Assembly: GCA_038503065.1 (NCBI GenBank)
Contig: JBCAMK010000001.1
Coordinates: forward strand, 1,922,001-1,986,000
Length of the DNA stretch: 64,000 nucleotides
Direction of reading: 5' to 3'
DNA from: Paragyromitra xinjiangensis
Taxonomy: Eukaryota > Ascomycota > Pezizomycetes > Pezizales > Discinaceae
The notes below the pieces were generated by a model that did no database searches, had not been told where the DNA came from, and was given only the letters and a program-made list of their open reading frames with translations. Position 1 is the stretch's first letter. Every line of letters begins with the position of its first letter. Shown here in pieces: positions 31,797 to 45,297 of the stretch. The translations under genes and the position numbers were made by a program.

Positions 31797-34700
31797 TTCA
31801 GTAGTAGGTTTTAAACTAGGTATTTCGATGGAGTAATCGATAGTACGTGAAGCGTGGGCAATGGTATTGCTTGAAGTGGCATATGTGAATGATAGAACTA
31901 GGTCCAGTAGTAGATTGATGTCAGCCAAGCACTGGGTGACTTTAGCTCTATATATGCTAGGAGGTTATGTGTTTGTTTTTAAGTCGAGATTTTATGGTAT
32001 TCACAAAGAGAGTGTTATGCGCTGCAGTCTTCTCACTTCCCGCTAGTCGACGGGAGGGAACCCCCGAGGGGGGATCCCGGCTCAACGGCAGCCTTTCTTC
32101 GTCACACAATGCATGATGAGATATCTTAAACTCAGTTCCCAAAGGGTGACTTTCAACTTCAGGCCACACCACACCGTAACTGACGATCAAGTGTTGACGA
32201 TTGAGCAAGCTACTTTTATCAAAGCTTGTTGCACGAAGGATTTCGTAACGCGTGACTGGGATATTTCTAAAATGGAAACCCGATAGCGGATCACGCTCGA
32301 TCCGTGGCCAGCAAATTGGGGGACAAACGGAGAAATTAAGGCAAGCGTCTATTTACATTTTTCTATTCGACCTCCGTTCCGTCTACACTTTGTTCTAAAA
32401 TAATCCGAAGACCTCTTAGATACACCGGAGACCATATTACCCCGCTCGCTGGGTTCAACGCTCGAAAAAGGAAGTCTGAAAGGCTGAGCTTTAGGAAATC
32501 CGTTGATCGCACGAAGGCACGAGAAGGAATCATGAAGTACGACCTATCGGTTCGCTATTGCAAAAATGATTGGGTGCACGACAAATCGTCAATATGACAA
32601 TACGCCTGGATGTCACGTTATTTTTAACAAAGCTCGAGCTTGGAATGGATAGCGGTGTCCAACCTTCTGACAAAAACCCCTCTTTCTTCATGCCGTTATT
32701 TCCAGGGCTGTGCAATGGTGCAAGGACGAAATAGCAGCTAGCTACGCCACGCAAACTCGATTGGACGGTTTCCCCCTGGGAAAGGACGAACCAAATTATG
32801 TGTCTATCAATTTCGATTTTCATTGACGACACTTTCTAGCATGCCCATGCCCGCACTCCTCCGGGTTCTGGAAGATCCCAGCATTATTCTCAACCCATTT
32901 TAAAGGTACCAAGGCTAGGGAGCTCAAGTAAACGGCTTGAGATACAAAGCTGCAGGGACGTCAGCACATTTCGAATCGATCCAGGAATGCAAGGAGAACA
33001 TCTCCATCATGCATTGGGCCCGCGGCCCATAACAAGGCTTCGGCCAGATGGCCCCCATCAGCATCGTGGTGGGAAGCTTTCTGCCTTAATTTTCTGCGGG
33101 AGGGGGGGAGAAAACCCTCCGGTTTGCACCGAGAGAATCTTGCTGTCTGCCGAACCAATCAAAGATTGCAAAGTATGCAGGACACTCACCAGCTGTGAGC
33201 TAGCACACCAGCTCAACAAAAAACTCGTGGACAAATGGCAAGCTCTGCTAAGCCACATGTATGCATCACAGCGTGGCTAGAACTTTGAAACTCAAGGATG
33301 AAGAATTCCAATGTTAAGTGTTCTTCATGAATTAGCACTCGAATTTCTACCCGGGTGTCTTCTGGTTGTTTCAGAATTCCATATCAAAAGAAATTTCCGT
33401 TCATTTACATTTCAATAAACGTTATTCTATATTGACTGGGTTCTAGCTCTTCTCCTGGGTTTCTAGCCAATGGTTATCTCTTGGTCAAGTGCGCTCGAGG
33501 CCTTTTTCCACTTTGATGCCACGGAAATACTGATCCAAATTTCATCCACCGCGGAAGGAAATATGCGTCATGGCTTGGTTCGTTCCGTTAATTTCCGGAC
33601 CTATGCTTTGGTACTCTGTGGTTATCTCGTCTGACTCGTAGGAGGACATAGGCACCACATAAGGATCAAGATCTGAAACACTAAGGGATAGTACCGATAG
33701 GTATACAGGAAAGATGGTTTGAAGCGGGGTATATGGAGCGTAGCCCGTGATCAATTCTCCAAGACACAAGTTTCTTCTTGTTCGCCTGGAATTCAAATCG
33801 TGGGTATTCGTTGACCCAAACAACGAACCACCGCTGAAGAACACACCCGTCATCCAAACCTCGGAAATCGCCTTTCAATAGATCACTGCAGCGACTTAAT
33901 GCTTATCAAGAACATGGCTTAACTGAACGGGCTCGTCGACGCACGTGCGTATCGTGGTCAGAGCCGTACATGTGTAATATCCAAAATATCAGTTTATCTT
34001 ACTCTAGATAGCTGCAGAAGCCATGTTTGGCATGGTGAGTGAAGAGAGTGCTGCCTAGAGTATGCATAAATGTATGATACACAGACTACCCGAAATAGCT
34101 CGAGTCTCCATTTAAGATTCCGCATATTTAGTATTTCAACAGAATTTCTGTAGCGTTGTTGCACTCGCCCTAGGCTTAAGCCTTGTAACGCGTACATATT
34201 TACGCCAAGAAAGAGCATCGCCTCTCGCAAAGAATGCCTGGGTTTTGATTTGAGGTTCAAGCAAAAAAGAAACTACACCAAAAGCAAGGCGACAAATCCC
34301 ATCAAACGCTTCAATAGGGGCGTTGCTCGTGATTCGCAAGTTGAAGTTAAGGTCACTCACTCGAGTTTCCGCATGCAGTAGTGATAAATCTAGGCGCATG
34401 AGATGAGATGATCGCGATGTAAGTATGATGAAGTGCATGCAGTTATCGATCAATTCACTCAAGTATGTAGGGTTGTCAATTGTAATCCGAGGTGTTTCCA
34501 TCGTATCTTGATATGAAGCCCAGGCCTAGAATAATAATCACATTATGGCCTTTTGTGTGCTCCACATGAAGGTATCAAGCCTCGGGAATCGCAAACAGCC
34601 ATCATGTTGCTCGACTCGGGAATTTGAATAAGTGCCAGGATAGAGGTATAGCATATCATCATCTCTAGGAAGGAGCACTAAAGAATCCTGGAGGAAGGAA

Positions 34701-37160
34701 GGCATGGGCTTTATCACATCATGCTCACGGCAGTTGAATTCGCGAGATAGCCTCGGGTGTGCCAAGAGATCGTGTGGCGCACGTGTGCCGAGATCATGCC
34801 TCAGCCGCAAACCGGACCCGGAGGATTTTCTCGAGTTGTTGTTCGGTGCAGCACACAGCTGACATGCACGGGAAAGCAAATGGGAAACGACAGTTTTGCA
34901 GTTAGCCGCGCCACAGGTTGTCCGATATAGGCGAACCGCTGGCTGCGGTCAGCTCTCGGTGGTTACGCTGCATGCAGGAGAAATCCTGGTTGTTATAGGT
35001 ACGTACCCGTCGCCATAAGCATGTCACGCTTTCCTTGTTTTTTTTCGTCGTCTTCACAAGCTCGTGCTTCCCCACGGCCACTCGCGGGTGCAGATCTGGG
35101 ACGCAGGGGAAGGGGCCTCCTTTATCGATGAGGATGAGGCGCTCGTGATGTACTGTCGGCTCCCTAAAGATACCTTACCCAGCTGAATTCGAAAAAACAG
35201 GTACATGAAGGCCAAGTGGATGTACCATACGGTCCCCGTTTCGAAGCAAGCGTTTCCCCTAGAGTAGGTACCTACGGTGAATGTATACGGTTTCCCCCCC
35301 GTCTTATTGGCATGTATCTTATAGTTGGGCCGGCTACTGTTTGCCGCTACCACATTTCTTCATACGTACCAGGTAAGCGAATGGTAGACGAAGGAGGAGT
35401 GCTTGGCGGATCGTCGAGATGCTACTCGCGGGGGTATGGGATGTTTATTTGGCATGGGTGGGGGTGATGACTTTTAACTGGTAAACAAGCACAAACGAGA
35501 ATAGCCGATGGAGGTGAAAGTTTATTGGCGATTGAATTCCGTTGGGCGCTAGGTTGAAAAGCTCCTCAGGTTTACGAATCTTCGATTATGGCTGTTTTGC
35601 GCTGGAGAGATATTCTGGGATTTTGCTGAGAAGTTGCCTCGAGGCAATACTGCCTAGAGCACCAGCCATCAATGTCCTGAGTTACGCTCAGTAAACTCAG
35701 AGTTCGATTCCAACATCGGACGACACGAGATGAAACGAGACAAATTTAAGACAAAAGCGTTTCCTCCGTCCTTCACTATCCCCACCACGCCCGTCGGTCA
35801 GTAAAGGAGAAAAACGCATGGACCATCCATATCGCGCGATGGTTCGGTGGGGGGAAACGGGGAAACTGGACATGACCCATGATCCTGGGCGCCGCATTAA
35901 CATGGCTGCTGCACAAAAAAAACGGCGCTTACCGCATTCATCTATAGTGTCGCTCATCGTCCACCTCGAGTGGAAGTGGCGGCGGCCCTTTTCGCTGCTC
36001 GGCACCCTGCTCACTACAGAAGGACCCGTTATGTATCTATTTCCTCCATACATACAGCAGAGTGCATATCCAATCCCTCCACTCACCAATGCTGGTTGGT
36101 CCATTCCCAAGGCTCCCTTTCTGGCTCCCAGGGCTTGCATGCACTGCATTACCTTCCTCTCCAACCAGATCGATGGGTAGCCGTATTCCAAAGCTGATCC
36201 TGGCTCGTATGTGTGGATGGAAGGCCAATTGGTGGTTTCTGTGGATGGCGTTTTTTCTATTCCTATCTGTCTTGTAGGTAGAGAGTCGTTTGGTAGATAA
36301 TAACCATTTCCCCCTCTCTCTCGCCTTTCTGGAAATATCTTTTTGACTCTTTTCTTTTGGTTTCGGCGACCTTTCTCAGTGGATACTGCCCTGCATTCCT
36401 TTATATTCTCTTTTGTTCATTTTAGTAGCACTCTACATCTCCATACTTTAAATTGCTATCCAGTGCCGGATACCGGATCCTCATAGCACCTCACGATTCT
36501 GAGATCGGGTCCGCAGCGACATCTCTCCCATATTCAACTCTTAGAAATACACCAGCTCACGCCTAGGGCAGAAGCCTATTTAGAACCGGAATTAGAACTT
36601 CAATTGCGTGCTGTGCTGTGCTGTGCTGCTGCTATTACCGCGGTTGTTGGGTCGCTGTTGTTGAGAGGAACAGTACAGCGCAGGTAGCTCCGCCTCAGCT
36701 TTGTCTAAGCCGCCACAGCATACGACGAACGACAACGAGCGAACCAACTCATCGTTGAGCTCATCGTGCATAATAGGGAGCGAAAAGGAATTTCTTACAA
36801 CAGGCTGGTATATTATCGCTTGAGCCCTAGGAAATTGTGGGTTTCTCGTTTTTCGCTTATTCCGGGAATTTGGGAAATTTGTTGTTTTAGTTGCCACCAG
36901 CACCTAGTTTAGAACTTGGTACCAACTTCGCGAAACATCAATAAGGTATGAGATGCCCTGTTTTTTTTTTCACATCCTAGACGTTTTTCTTTTGCAGATC
37001 ACTTTTTACGTCGTGGGTGCGTCTTGAAAAAGTCAAACAATAATGTTGACTTACAGTGCGCAATAGCATAGCTTCGGCAGTTATACAACTCATTCAGCGA
37101 TACTCACTTGAGATGGCCGCGCAGTAATATATTGATCTCACCATCCCAGCAAAATCGATC
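31797..37160. other. Long gene-poor stretch with possible relics
   Basis: No confident gene in 5.4 kb. Minus-strand coding-like patches occur at about 32961-33158 (ADGGHLAEALLWAAG, vaguely ankyrin-like), 33542-33853 and 34136-34879 (listed separately). Frames at 35697-36277 are open on both strands at once and are not credible. The last 300 bp, with T-runs and a CTTTTG-rich tract, should be the promoter and leader of the large gene at 37161. Short GTGCT tandem units lie at about 36607-36630. Confidence 0.4.
34136..34879 (-). pseudogene. Possible decayed gene, unknown
   Basis: Two consecutive minus-strand frames (34879-34538 and 34501-34136) have protein-like composition. The first contains SFLQDSLVLLPRDDDMLYLY and RFPRLDTFMWSTQKAIM; the second ITSNAPIEAFDGICRLAFGV and SFLLEPQIKTQAFF. 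An acceptor-like TTATTCTAG precedes the second, but no donor lies at a workable distance. No domain is recognised. It could be a real gene with splice sites I have missed. Confidence 0.28.
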
Positions 37161-40100
37161 ATGGCAAATCTTGACAGACAACAACTCCTGCAGTCGCAAA
37201 AAATACCCCACACAGCAAGTCATCAACTATCTCTACCCAAGCTGCGCCTCAAGCCCTCTTCCACCAAGACTCGCTCCGGCGAGCAACCCACTTCGTCACC
37301 GCCTCGCCAACCTATATCTTCAACCTCAAGGAGAGACCCAACACTATCACAACCCCGAAAGAGTAGTTTACCAAAACCTATGACCGTAATAAATTCACCA
37401 ATGTTGACACCGGTGACAACGTTGAAGCCGCGTACGAGCCCTCCTACAAAATCACACCCAGTTTTTGGTGGGTCACTATCCCCAGAAAAGCGACCTCGAA
37501 ATGTCATCCGTCGGAAACAATCTTCGACTTCCTCATCTTTTTCATTAGGCAGCCTTCGAACAGGCTCTACAACTTCCTTCAACGCCTCGACGGCATCCTT
37601 GGCTACTAGCCAGTCTTCATTAGCTGTTAATTCAAGGAATACTTCCCAGTCATCGATACTAGGTATTGCTATGCCGCCTACATCTTCTACATATCGTTCT
37701 TCAACACACAAGAAAAGAACAGCAAGTTCGAGCTCAAACGAGATTCGATCAAATGACGTCCCTCGATTACAAACTCGAGACCTGCCTCTTTCACCCCCAC
37801 CAAGTATTGGTGAAAGTGCTCCTAGTAGCAGCCCATCGACAAGATATACAGACTCACCTGGACCTTTCAGCTACGCATCTACCCCAAGCTCTGCATCTTC
37901 TCACTCACCTGGGTTTGGGCCCGTGGGATACAGGTTACGGAACCCGACGCCTCCAGGGCGGAACAATCTAGATTCAGTACGGGAATCGACGACTTCAACT
38001 TCATCTGGGTCTACGATTCGCGCATCCAAAGACAACGAAGAAGATCAAGATGTAGAAGCTATTGGACCATGGGATGACTCACCACTTCCCACAAGCCCTC
38101 CACTTCCACAAGGTGAGGCAAACTATTTTAGTCATCAGCATCCTTCAACGATTGCATCAGCACCTACTACACCCTTCTACCACTATAACCAGTCACCTAG
38201 GCTAGCACCAATATCCAGTCCATCGCCACTCTTACTTTCGGCTCCATCTCCTGCGCCTGGAGCAAGTAGACGGAAAATCAGTATTTCTTCGACCGCATCC
38301 TTTTCACGGCTCGGTAGACATACTCCAGACCTCAGTACTAGCAGTGTTCCTAGGGGGCTAGGTGTATCGATGCCCACCGCGGCAAGCCTTGCAAAGGGAA
38401 GGAGCAAATCACTTAGTGGCAGCGCAGCATTTTCATTACCGCAACGAGGGACGAGAAGAGACGTTGTCACCCCACCGATACCTTCGCCAGGACCCCCGCC
38501 GCGGAAAAATAGTGCTCCAATCGCCCGAGGAGCTACGCCCGCGCCTAGAGACCCGATGGCTATTCAGTCTGGACTGGGGTGTCGTGTAATGACATCAAGA
38601 GGTGATAGCAAGGAGCGAGTTATTCCTGTTAGTAGTGTAAGAGAACGCTCACCTACACGCACAAGCCCAGGCAAACCATCAAAAACAGGCTTTTTTGGGA
38701 TGGGGATGAGAGGAAGGACCAGGACGAATGAGTCACTCGAAGAAAAAGAGAGGGAAAAAGAGAAGGAGAAGGAGAAGGAGAAGGAGAAGGACAAGAGGAA
38801 AGGTCCAGCAGCCGGTACAGGGCATGAAGGGTATGCTGCGTTCACTAACAGAGGGAGAAGTGGGTCGACTACTAGTGGTAGTGTTGACAGGAGTGGAAGC
38901 GCAAGTTCTACTGCAACTGGGTCTTGGGGGAGGAGTGCGGGGAGTCGGAGGGGAAGTGAGTCCAAGGAACCAGCAGATGAGTATCTTCGTGGGAGGCTAA
39001 AGCCGGTGGTTATTGCTGGTGGTGGGGAGGTTATAGAGAACTACAACCTTGCTGGGGCTGGTGAGCCGATGACGAGGACAGGAAGCGAAGAGAGCACCAA
39101 AGAAAAGAGAAGTTTTGAGTTTGGGAAGAGGGCTCCTACACCTGTTGTTATGTCAAGGGAGGGAAGCTCTGAAGGATCGAGATTCGGAAGGAGAAATGTT
39201 GCTACACCGAATCCACCACCATCCCCTGGGCCTGCGGATGCTCTTTCTCAGGTGAAGAGGAAGGGTTGGAATTTTCTTAAAAGAACAGAAACGTCTCTTC
39301 AACGACAAGCAGCCCCCGCACCACCTATCACCCCAGCTCCCATTACAACAGGACTCCCCGGCACAAAACTCAAAGTACAGACGGTCAGGCGACCAGCACA
39401 TTATTTAGTAGCCTTAGGCCCCGAGCAGCAACGAGAAGCCGCTCAACTAGCAGAGCAGTTGCAACGACAAAGGCAGGCCAACAATTATTCCAGCACGCTT
39501 AGGCAACAGCACCATGTCCACTCTTCAAAACCCTCGAATGCATCTTCAATCTTACTGCCAGCATCACCCCCTCCACCTGCACCTGTTAAAGCAACTGCAC
39601 CAGTACCCATAACAGCTCCGGCACCCGTGTCGGGACCTGTGCCATCATCAACTGGCGAGCAAGCTAAGAAAGAGGTCCGACAAGCAAAAGCAAATGAACG
39701 CAAAAGACTTCAAACAGTTGGTCGTATTCCTACTCCCGGCTATGCGAGAAATCTTTCTCAAAGCAAAATCGAAATACCTCAAGCTCAGGCCCCTACTCCT
39801 GCACCTGCACCTGCACCTGCACCTAATCCCACTCCCAGCCCTGCACCCACTGCTGTGCCAAATCCTGCCCGGATCAAAATGCAGATGCTTGCGCCTATCA
39901 ACACACAGGTTATCCGAGGTGACATAAACAATACAGATATGCTCACCGCACCTCCAAGGATGGGACAACCGTTCGAAGAGAGTTTCCGCCGGGCCAATCA
40001 GGAGTTCCAAGTTAATTGGGACGGTTATGGGTTGGTGTCGACACCTACCACTGCTAAGCCGACACTTGGAGACAGGAAGCCATTCGACTTCGATCCGTTG

Positions 40101-41905
40101 GATGTATTAGCAGCACAACAACCAGAAAATCGTATGCTTACACCCATCGCCGATACTCCAGTGTCTTCAACAACTATCACGCCATGGCCTATCCGGAAGG
40201 ATTCTGTTGCAACCCCAACTTTGGCTTCTGATGTAGCACTAGAAGAAGAGGATATCTGGAACGAATATGACGACCTTTTGTACAACGATGATTTATTCGG
40301 GGAACTGGAAAGTCAAGAGATTGAGATTCAAGGGAGGACAAGGTCTGCTACCTCTTCGCTCGGATCGCCCTTTCAATATGCGGATCTTTGCTCTGCGTTT
40401 CCAGACTTGAAGGATAACAAGGAAGACGAAGAAACACTGCCCGCTCCAGGTCTGGAGGATACTGTTGAAAAAGGGCTATACCTTGATGATTCTCCGACTC
40501 TTTCGCCAGCCCTGCCAACAGTGATCCTTGCGGCTCCGAGCCCAATCGTGGGTATTGGAGAACCATTCGTACCGGAACACCCTCTCTTCTCCCCTTCTAC
40601 ACCATTTTCCGTATCGTCATTTATCGGATATTATGGTGATCGGGATTCACGTACTTCATTAGCTGCAACGCCCAACCCGAATCTCCCACCAACCTCCTCG
40701 CCACCTGCACTTCCTGGGCCACCCATGACCTTGGGTACCCCCCCAAGGCAAAGAGGGGAGAGAACAAAAACACATAAATCAAAAGGTTCGAATGGATCTT
40801 CAGGATCCAACCTTTCATCGTCTTCTCGTGGGTCAGATAACTTCGTCGATGCTTCTGAAGACGAGATGAAAGTCCGACTTTGGGCACTCATGACTAGCAA
40901 GTGGTTATCCTTCAACAAAGTTCTTGTCAGCCCTGCACACGAAAAAATGGAGAACATCAGTGCCAATGTAGGACCTAGAGCTAGTGGTGGGGGACGGGTT
41001 TTGGTAGTAGATGGGCTTGGAACAGGTAAGTCAATGCAGTGTATCGCTAAGGATGAACTAAACTAATAACTAATTCCTCTACAGACGACTGGTCATTTTA
41101 TTGTGCTCTCTCCTATCCTAGGGCTAAAGTTTACAACCTCTCCCCTACGCTTTCTGCGAACCCCAATGGCATGCCTCCATCCCCATCCACACCTCGACCG
41201 CCGAATCACCAGAATATTCACCATCCCAATTTCGGGGTGATGTTTCCATTCCCCGGTGGATTCTTTAATGTTATCAGCTTTCGATTTCTCCCATCATCTT
41301 CGGATTCTTCACTGCCTTTCATACTCTCAGAGTGCAAACGTGTCCTGGAGCCCGGTGGATACCTGGAAGTCACGATGCTCGATGCTGAATTAGTCAACAT
41401 GGGTTTAAAGACAAAGAAAGCGGTTAACTTGGTCAAGGCAATCATGGAACGTGAATCTTCACCATCGTTCTCTGACCGGAGACCGTCGTCAGAGAAGGTT
41501 TTGAAGATATTGCAAAGACGTGGCTTCGAAGATATCAAAAGATGCTTTATTGGTCTTCCTGTAGTTGCGCCTCCAGAAGGTACCGCAGATGCCAACCCTA
41601 CAACGGCCACTGCCACCGCTTCTCCTCAACCACCGTTGCAACAACCGGAGGCTGAACCAGAGCCAGAAACAATGAGTGCAGCGGTCATGTCTAGTGTCGG
41701 CCGATGGTGGTATACGCGTTGCTACGAACGTGTCATCACGGCCGAAGGGGAGGTCATGCGCAGAAGTATGTGGAATGATAGAGTGTTGTTGAAGGAATGC
41801 GAGATGCGGAAGACAGCGTTCAAGATGTTGGTGGCGCATGCAAGGAAGCCTTTGAATTCTCCGGCAGCGATCGTAGGGGAAAGGCCGGTAATGGGACTTA
41901 TTTGA
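37161..41905 (+). CDS. Large disordered protein with a C-terminal SAM-methyltransferase-like domain
   Basis: Two exons (37161-41025 and 41085-41905) joined across a 59-nt intron (donor GTAAGT, branch ACTAATAAC, acceptor CTACAG). The frame is kept and gives 1561 residues. Residues 1 to about 1230 are Ser/Pro/Thr-rich and disordered, with a charged repeat (KEKEKEKEKEKEKDKRK, about 529-547) and a Pro-Ala repeat (about 875-898). The methyltransferase-like fold begins at WALMTSKWLSFNKVLVSP. Motif I is degenerate: RVLVVDGLGTDDWSFYCAL spans the splice junction, with GLGTD where GxGxG is usual. FPFPGGFFNVISFRFL, then ECKRVLEPGGYLEVTMLDAE follow, the latter a canonical post-motif strand. The family is fungal, often labelled methyltransferase type 11/UMTA. 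Catalytic activity is uncertain given motif I. The disordered N-terminus suggests a regulatory scaffold, which is an inference. Confidence 0.88.
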
Positions 41906-44900
41906 TTTTGTTGTGCGGGATGGATTTCGTTGTTGTTGCCTATACCCTTATTTCTTTATTCTTTCGTATTGGGGTCGGGCGGGATTGGTGTTTTTTCTTC
42001 TTTTACAAATTCGGTTTATATTTTGGTTTAATTTGTTTTAGTGCTTACGATACGATACGACGGCATACGATATTCATAGTTTGAAGTTTTTTTTTTTTTG
42101 AAAGTTATCTGTCTAGGGTGTTCCTCATATTTTTACAAGCAGGACGGGAGTTTTTCTTTTTTTAGCTGGCTAGTTCCTGGGCGGGTTGTGGGTTTTGTAT
42201 GTACTGGTTACGACAGACGACTTGATGACGACTTGCTTTTTTTACGTTGGCTTTTTGGTTTTTTGTATCTTTAGCGATTTTGCGAGTTCTTCTGATTTTG
42301 TTTAGCGTGCTTTTATTGCGTTGGTTTTCGGTTATTTTCTTTAGCGTTATTACTGGGGGTTAGTTTTTTCTTCTTTTTACAGTATTGTTCGGCGAGGTGG
42401 GGGGGAGTGTGGTGTACGATGATGATGACAAGACTGATCTAAGGAGACGGCTCGGGTTTAAGCGGTTGAAAGGGGGAGAATTGATTAAAATTGAAATATG
42501 AGATCAGAAATTTATAGCTCGAGATCAATATGGCTTGCACATGTAGTATTGCGATGATGATCAACATGGTGGGAGTATTAGATATCAAGGGACGTACAGA
42601 AATCAAGAACTCTCAGGATAAACATAAAGCTACCTTGTCCAAAATAGGCCTCACTTGAAGCCCTATTGGTAGGTGTAGACGAACCCCGTATTTCTTGAAT
42701 GCGGAAAGTCGATACTTCGCACCATTTTCCATCGATTTTTTCTTCAGAGAACGATTGGTGGTTAGCTATTAGTGCTACCACACTATTGATCATGTGACTT
42801 ATTGTTCATGCGAGGATCGACGCGGATGGGTTGATTGGAGGGGGTGGCACTGACTGATAAGCGCCCTAGGCCCCTTGGAACCTTGAAATGAGGATATTGC
42901 GGGGGTGGTTGGAGGGTTCGGATGAGAATGAACTGGGTTTGCGGTGAATTTTTGCGAGATGGATGGTTGGTTGGGCTTGCGCAATGCGGTAGGCCGAGGA
43001 TCTAGACATGGGTGGGGCAGAAGTGATTGTTTGGTTAAGGAATTACCGTCAATCCTTTGCCAAAACATGCAGGGAGTCTAGACTACCGGTAACCGTAGGC
43101 ATATAACGCGCAAAACCGCGGACCGCACACCGCCCTGCGATGTTTCGCTTAATAAACGCTTGTCATATTTGTGATCTGGGCTAGAACCACTCCATTCGTC
43201 TGATCCGAGTCGGACGGAGTCGCGGCAACGTTGAATTTAGTCGTTATTATAGTGTATTTTCGGTTCCTCATGTCTCTACCTCGGGAAGAAAAGGCCGAGG
43301 GAGGAGTGATAGGTTATGATTTAAGGCTCATATTGTGAGCCACAAACGGAATGCCTAAGCGCAACTTCAGCCGCAAGTAATATTGAGCTACTAGTATTCG
43401 CAAATAGGAATTTGGGCGCTACTTCCCATAGCTAAGTACAATCTTAAAGCCTAGGGTAGTTCGTCAGCTTACTTTGACCATGAAAGCGAAATTACAACCC
43501 AAATAAGCACAATTGCAGTTGAGGGGCCATTGGTTGAGATCTGTTAAGGCAAAAAGGGATGCACACCAATGAACCTTGAAGCTGCTGAACCTGTAGACGA
43601 AGCGAGAGCGAAAATACTACGGAAAGCAGGAAAAAAATGCTACTAGTCATGCTACTTCTTATATTTATAAGAGTATATACTCTTTGATTTCCCAGCGTAG
43701 AAGGGTATTTAGCTAAACATTGAATGTTTTTGTAACCTCCATATGCATGGGACAAATAGAAGTATAAGCACGGTCTCCGATGGTTATGACTCGAGCATCC
43801 CAGGTACCTCCTTCTCTGCGCTGGCGTGGACCTACAGCTGCAGAAAGGTTAAATCATAGCTTGGAAGCGAGTAGTCTAGTATCTTGGTGTGCCTATTGCC
43901 CGTCGCAACTTATTCTTAATATCAATCACTTATGATCTTAGGTGCTTTACAGCAGGGGTGGGGGGCCCAGGGCAGCCGGTTATCGAATAGAGAGGTGTGT
44001 AGTCTGGAAGTAAGGGCATGGGGTGTAGGGGAAAGAAAGACAGAAATGCATTGCGCGCTGTTGATTGCAATTGACCTTAATGTGTTCAGGATTATTTTGA
44101 GGCGCTTTTCTCGATGTATTTACCCGAGATAAGTACGGGTTTGAGAAAAAAAAAAGGAACATCAAAGCTGAGCTAGTGATCTCGGTAGCATGAAGGTATG
44201 GAGCTGGAGGCGCCATACTGATGCATGAAGCACTCGTGATACATACATGTAGTTTTGATCAAGGAGCTTTCTCAGACAACTCTTTCACTTATCTATTCTA
44301 GGACATACGTACAACTGACTACCTGTATTTCGTCCAAGATGTTAAAGTCGAGGTGGATAGTGATCTTAGTGGGTGCTACGATTATTGCGAACCACGGGCC
44401 TATAACCAATATAAGCTTAAGCTTAAGTACCTAGATACCGATGCTCGTGCTTTGGAGAATCAACCGGAAACTTCCACAGGGTATAAAGCTAACATAATGG
44501 ATCGCTGTTTCTCATAGGATCTCACTCGGGTTACCTCGGTATTGTATGTCGAAAAAATGTCTCATGATACGTATCACGTTATTGTAGCGGTGGGGAGCTT
44601 AAGCTTGGAGCCGGATATCGGTGATCTTTAGTCTTTAACTCAATAGATAAGTTAGCTACTGGTGCGTTACTTTTACCATCAAAATAACATAAAATATAAG
44701 ATATACCCGCTCTTACTCTTGCCGCTCACTATTGGGGATAAAACTCATGACTTACTTCAATATTTCCTCTCTTCAAACCCTCATTCCTTCAAGCCGCTAT
44801 ATATACTTCTAAATTAGTAATGGGTTAGGGAAATCTGATTAAATTTACGAGTATACAAAATGAGTACGGCAAGTAATCATTGTCTCTGGCCTTGTAGTGG

Positions 44901-45297
44901 CTTAGCTAATTAGAGCATATGTGCATGCGTAGCCGCGACGATTGGATTCTCTCCACTTCACACTAACTGTATGAAATTAAAATAGTATTTCTCAAAGGTA
45001 ATAACTTTTCTAGCCTACATCTTTACAGCCACCTAAGAAGGTGAGACTACATGTTGTCCCTGTCCCCAGCTTGTAGTTGTGCACCTTTGAACAGAAAAAC
45101 AACAGTTCTGGGAGCAATAACTTCATCCTCAAGATTTTGGAGCCATACTGTGGTAAGAATTCTCCTCTTATCCTACTCAGGATCAATTCATCGCCAGTTC
45201 TCTGCACTCAACTAACACACGGCCTATCAACAAGCTTTCGTCGCAGGTCCCACCAGCGGATTCATCCCAGGAACCGCAACCTAGGATAGCCCTTAGA
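41906..45297. other. Intergenic, 3.4 kb, no supported gene
   Basis: The first 500 bp are T-rich (3' end of the upstream gene). Minus-strand frames at 42578-42793 and 42799-43068 are short and unsupported. The 45077-45289 frame lies just upstream of the next start and is most likely leader sequence. TACATGTA occurs at about 44247. Confidence 0.5.

Noticed and set aside
35697..36277. Overlapping frames of 120-164 codons on both strands
   Set aside because: Both strands are open together with no recognisable domain, codon pattern or splice support.
37223..40966. Many antisense and out-of-frame ORFs inside the large methyltransferase-like gene
   Set aside because: They follow from the biased composition of the 1288-codon exon; none has a domain or its own promoter.
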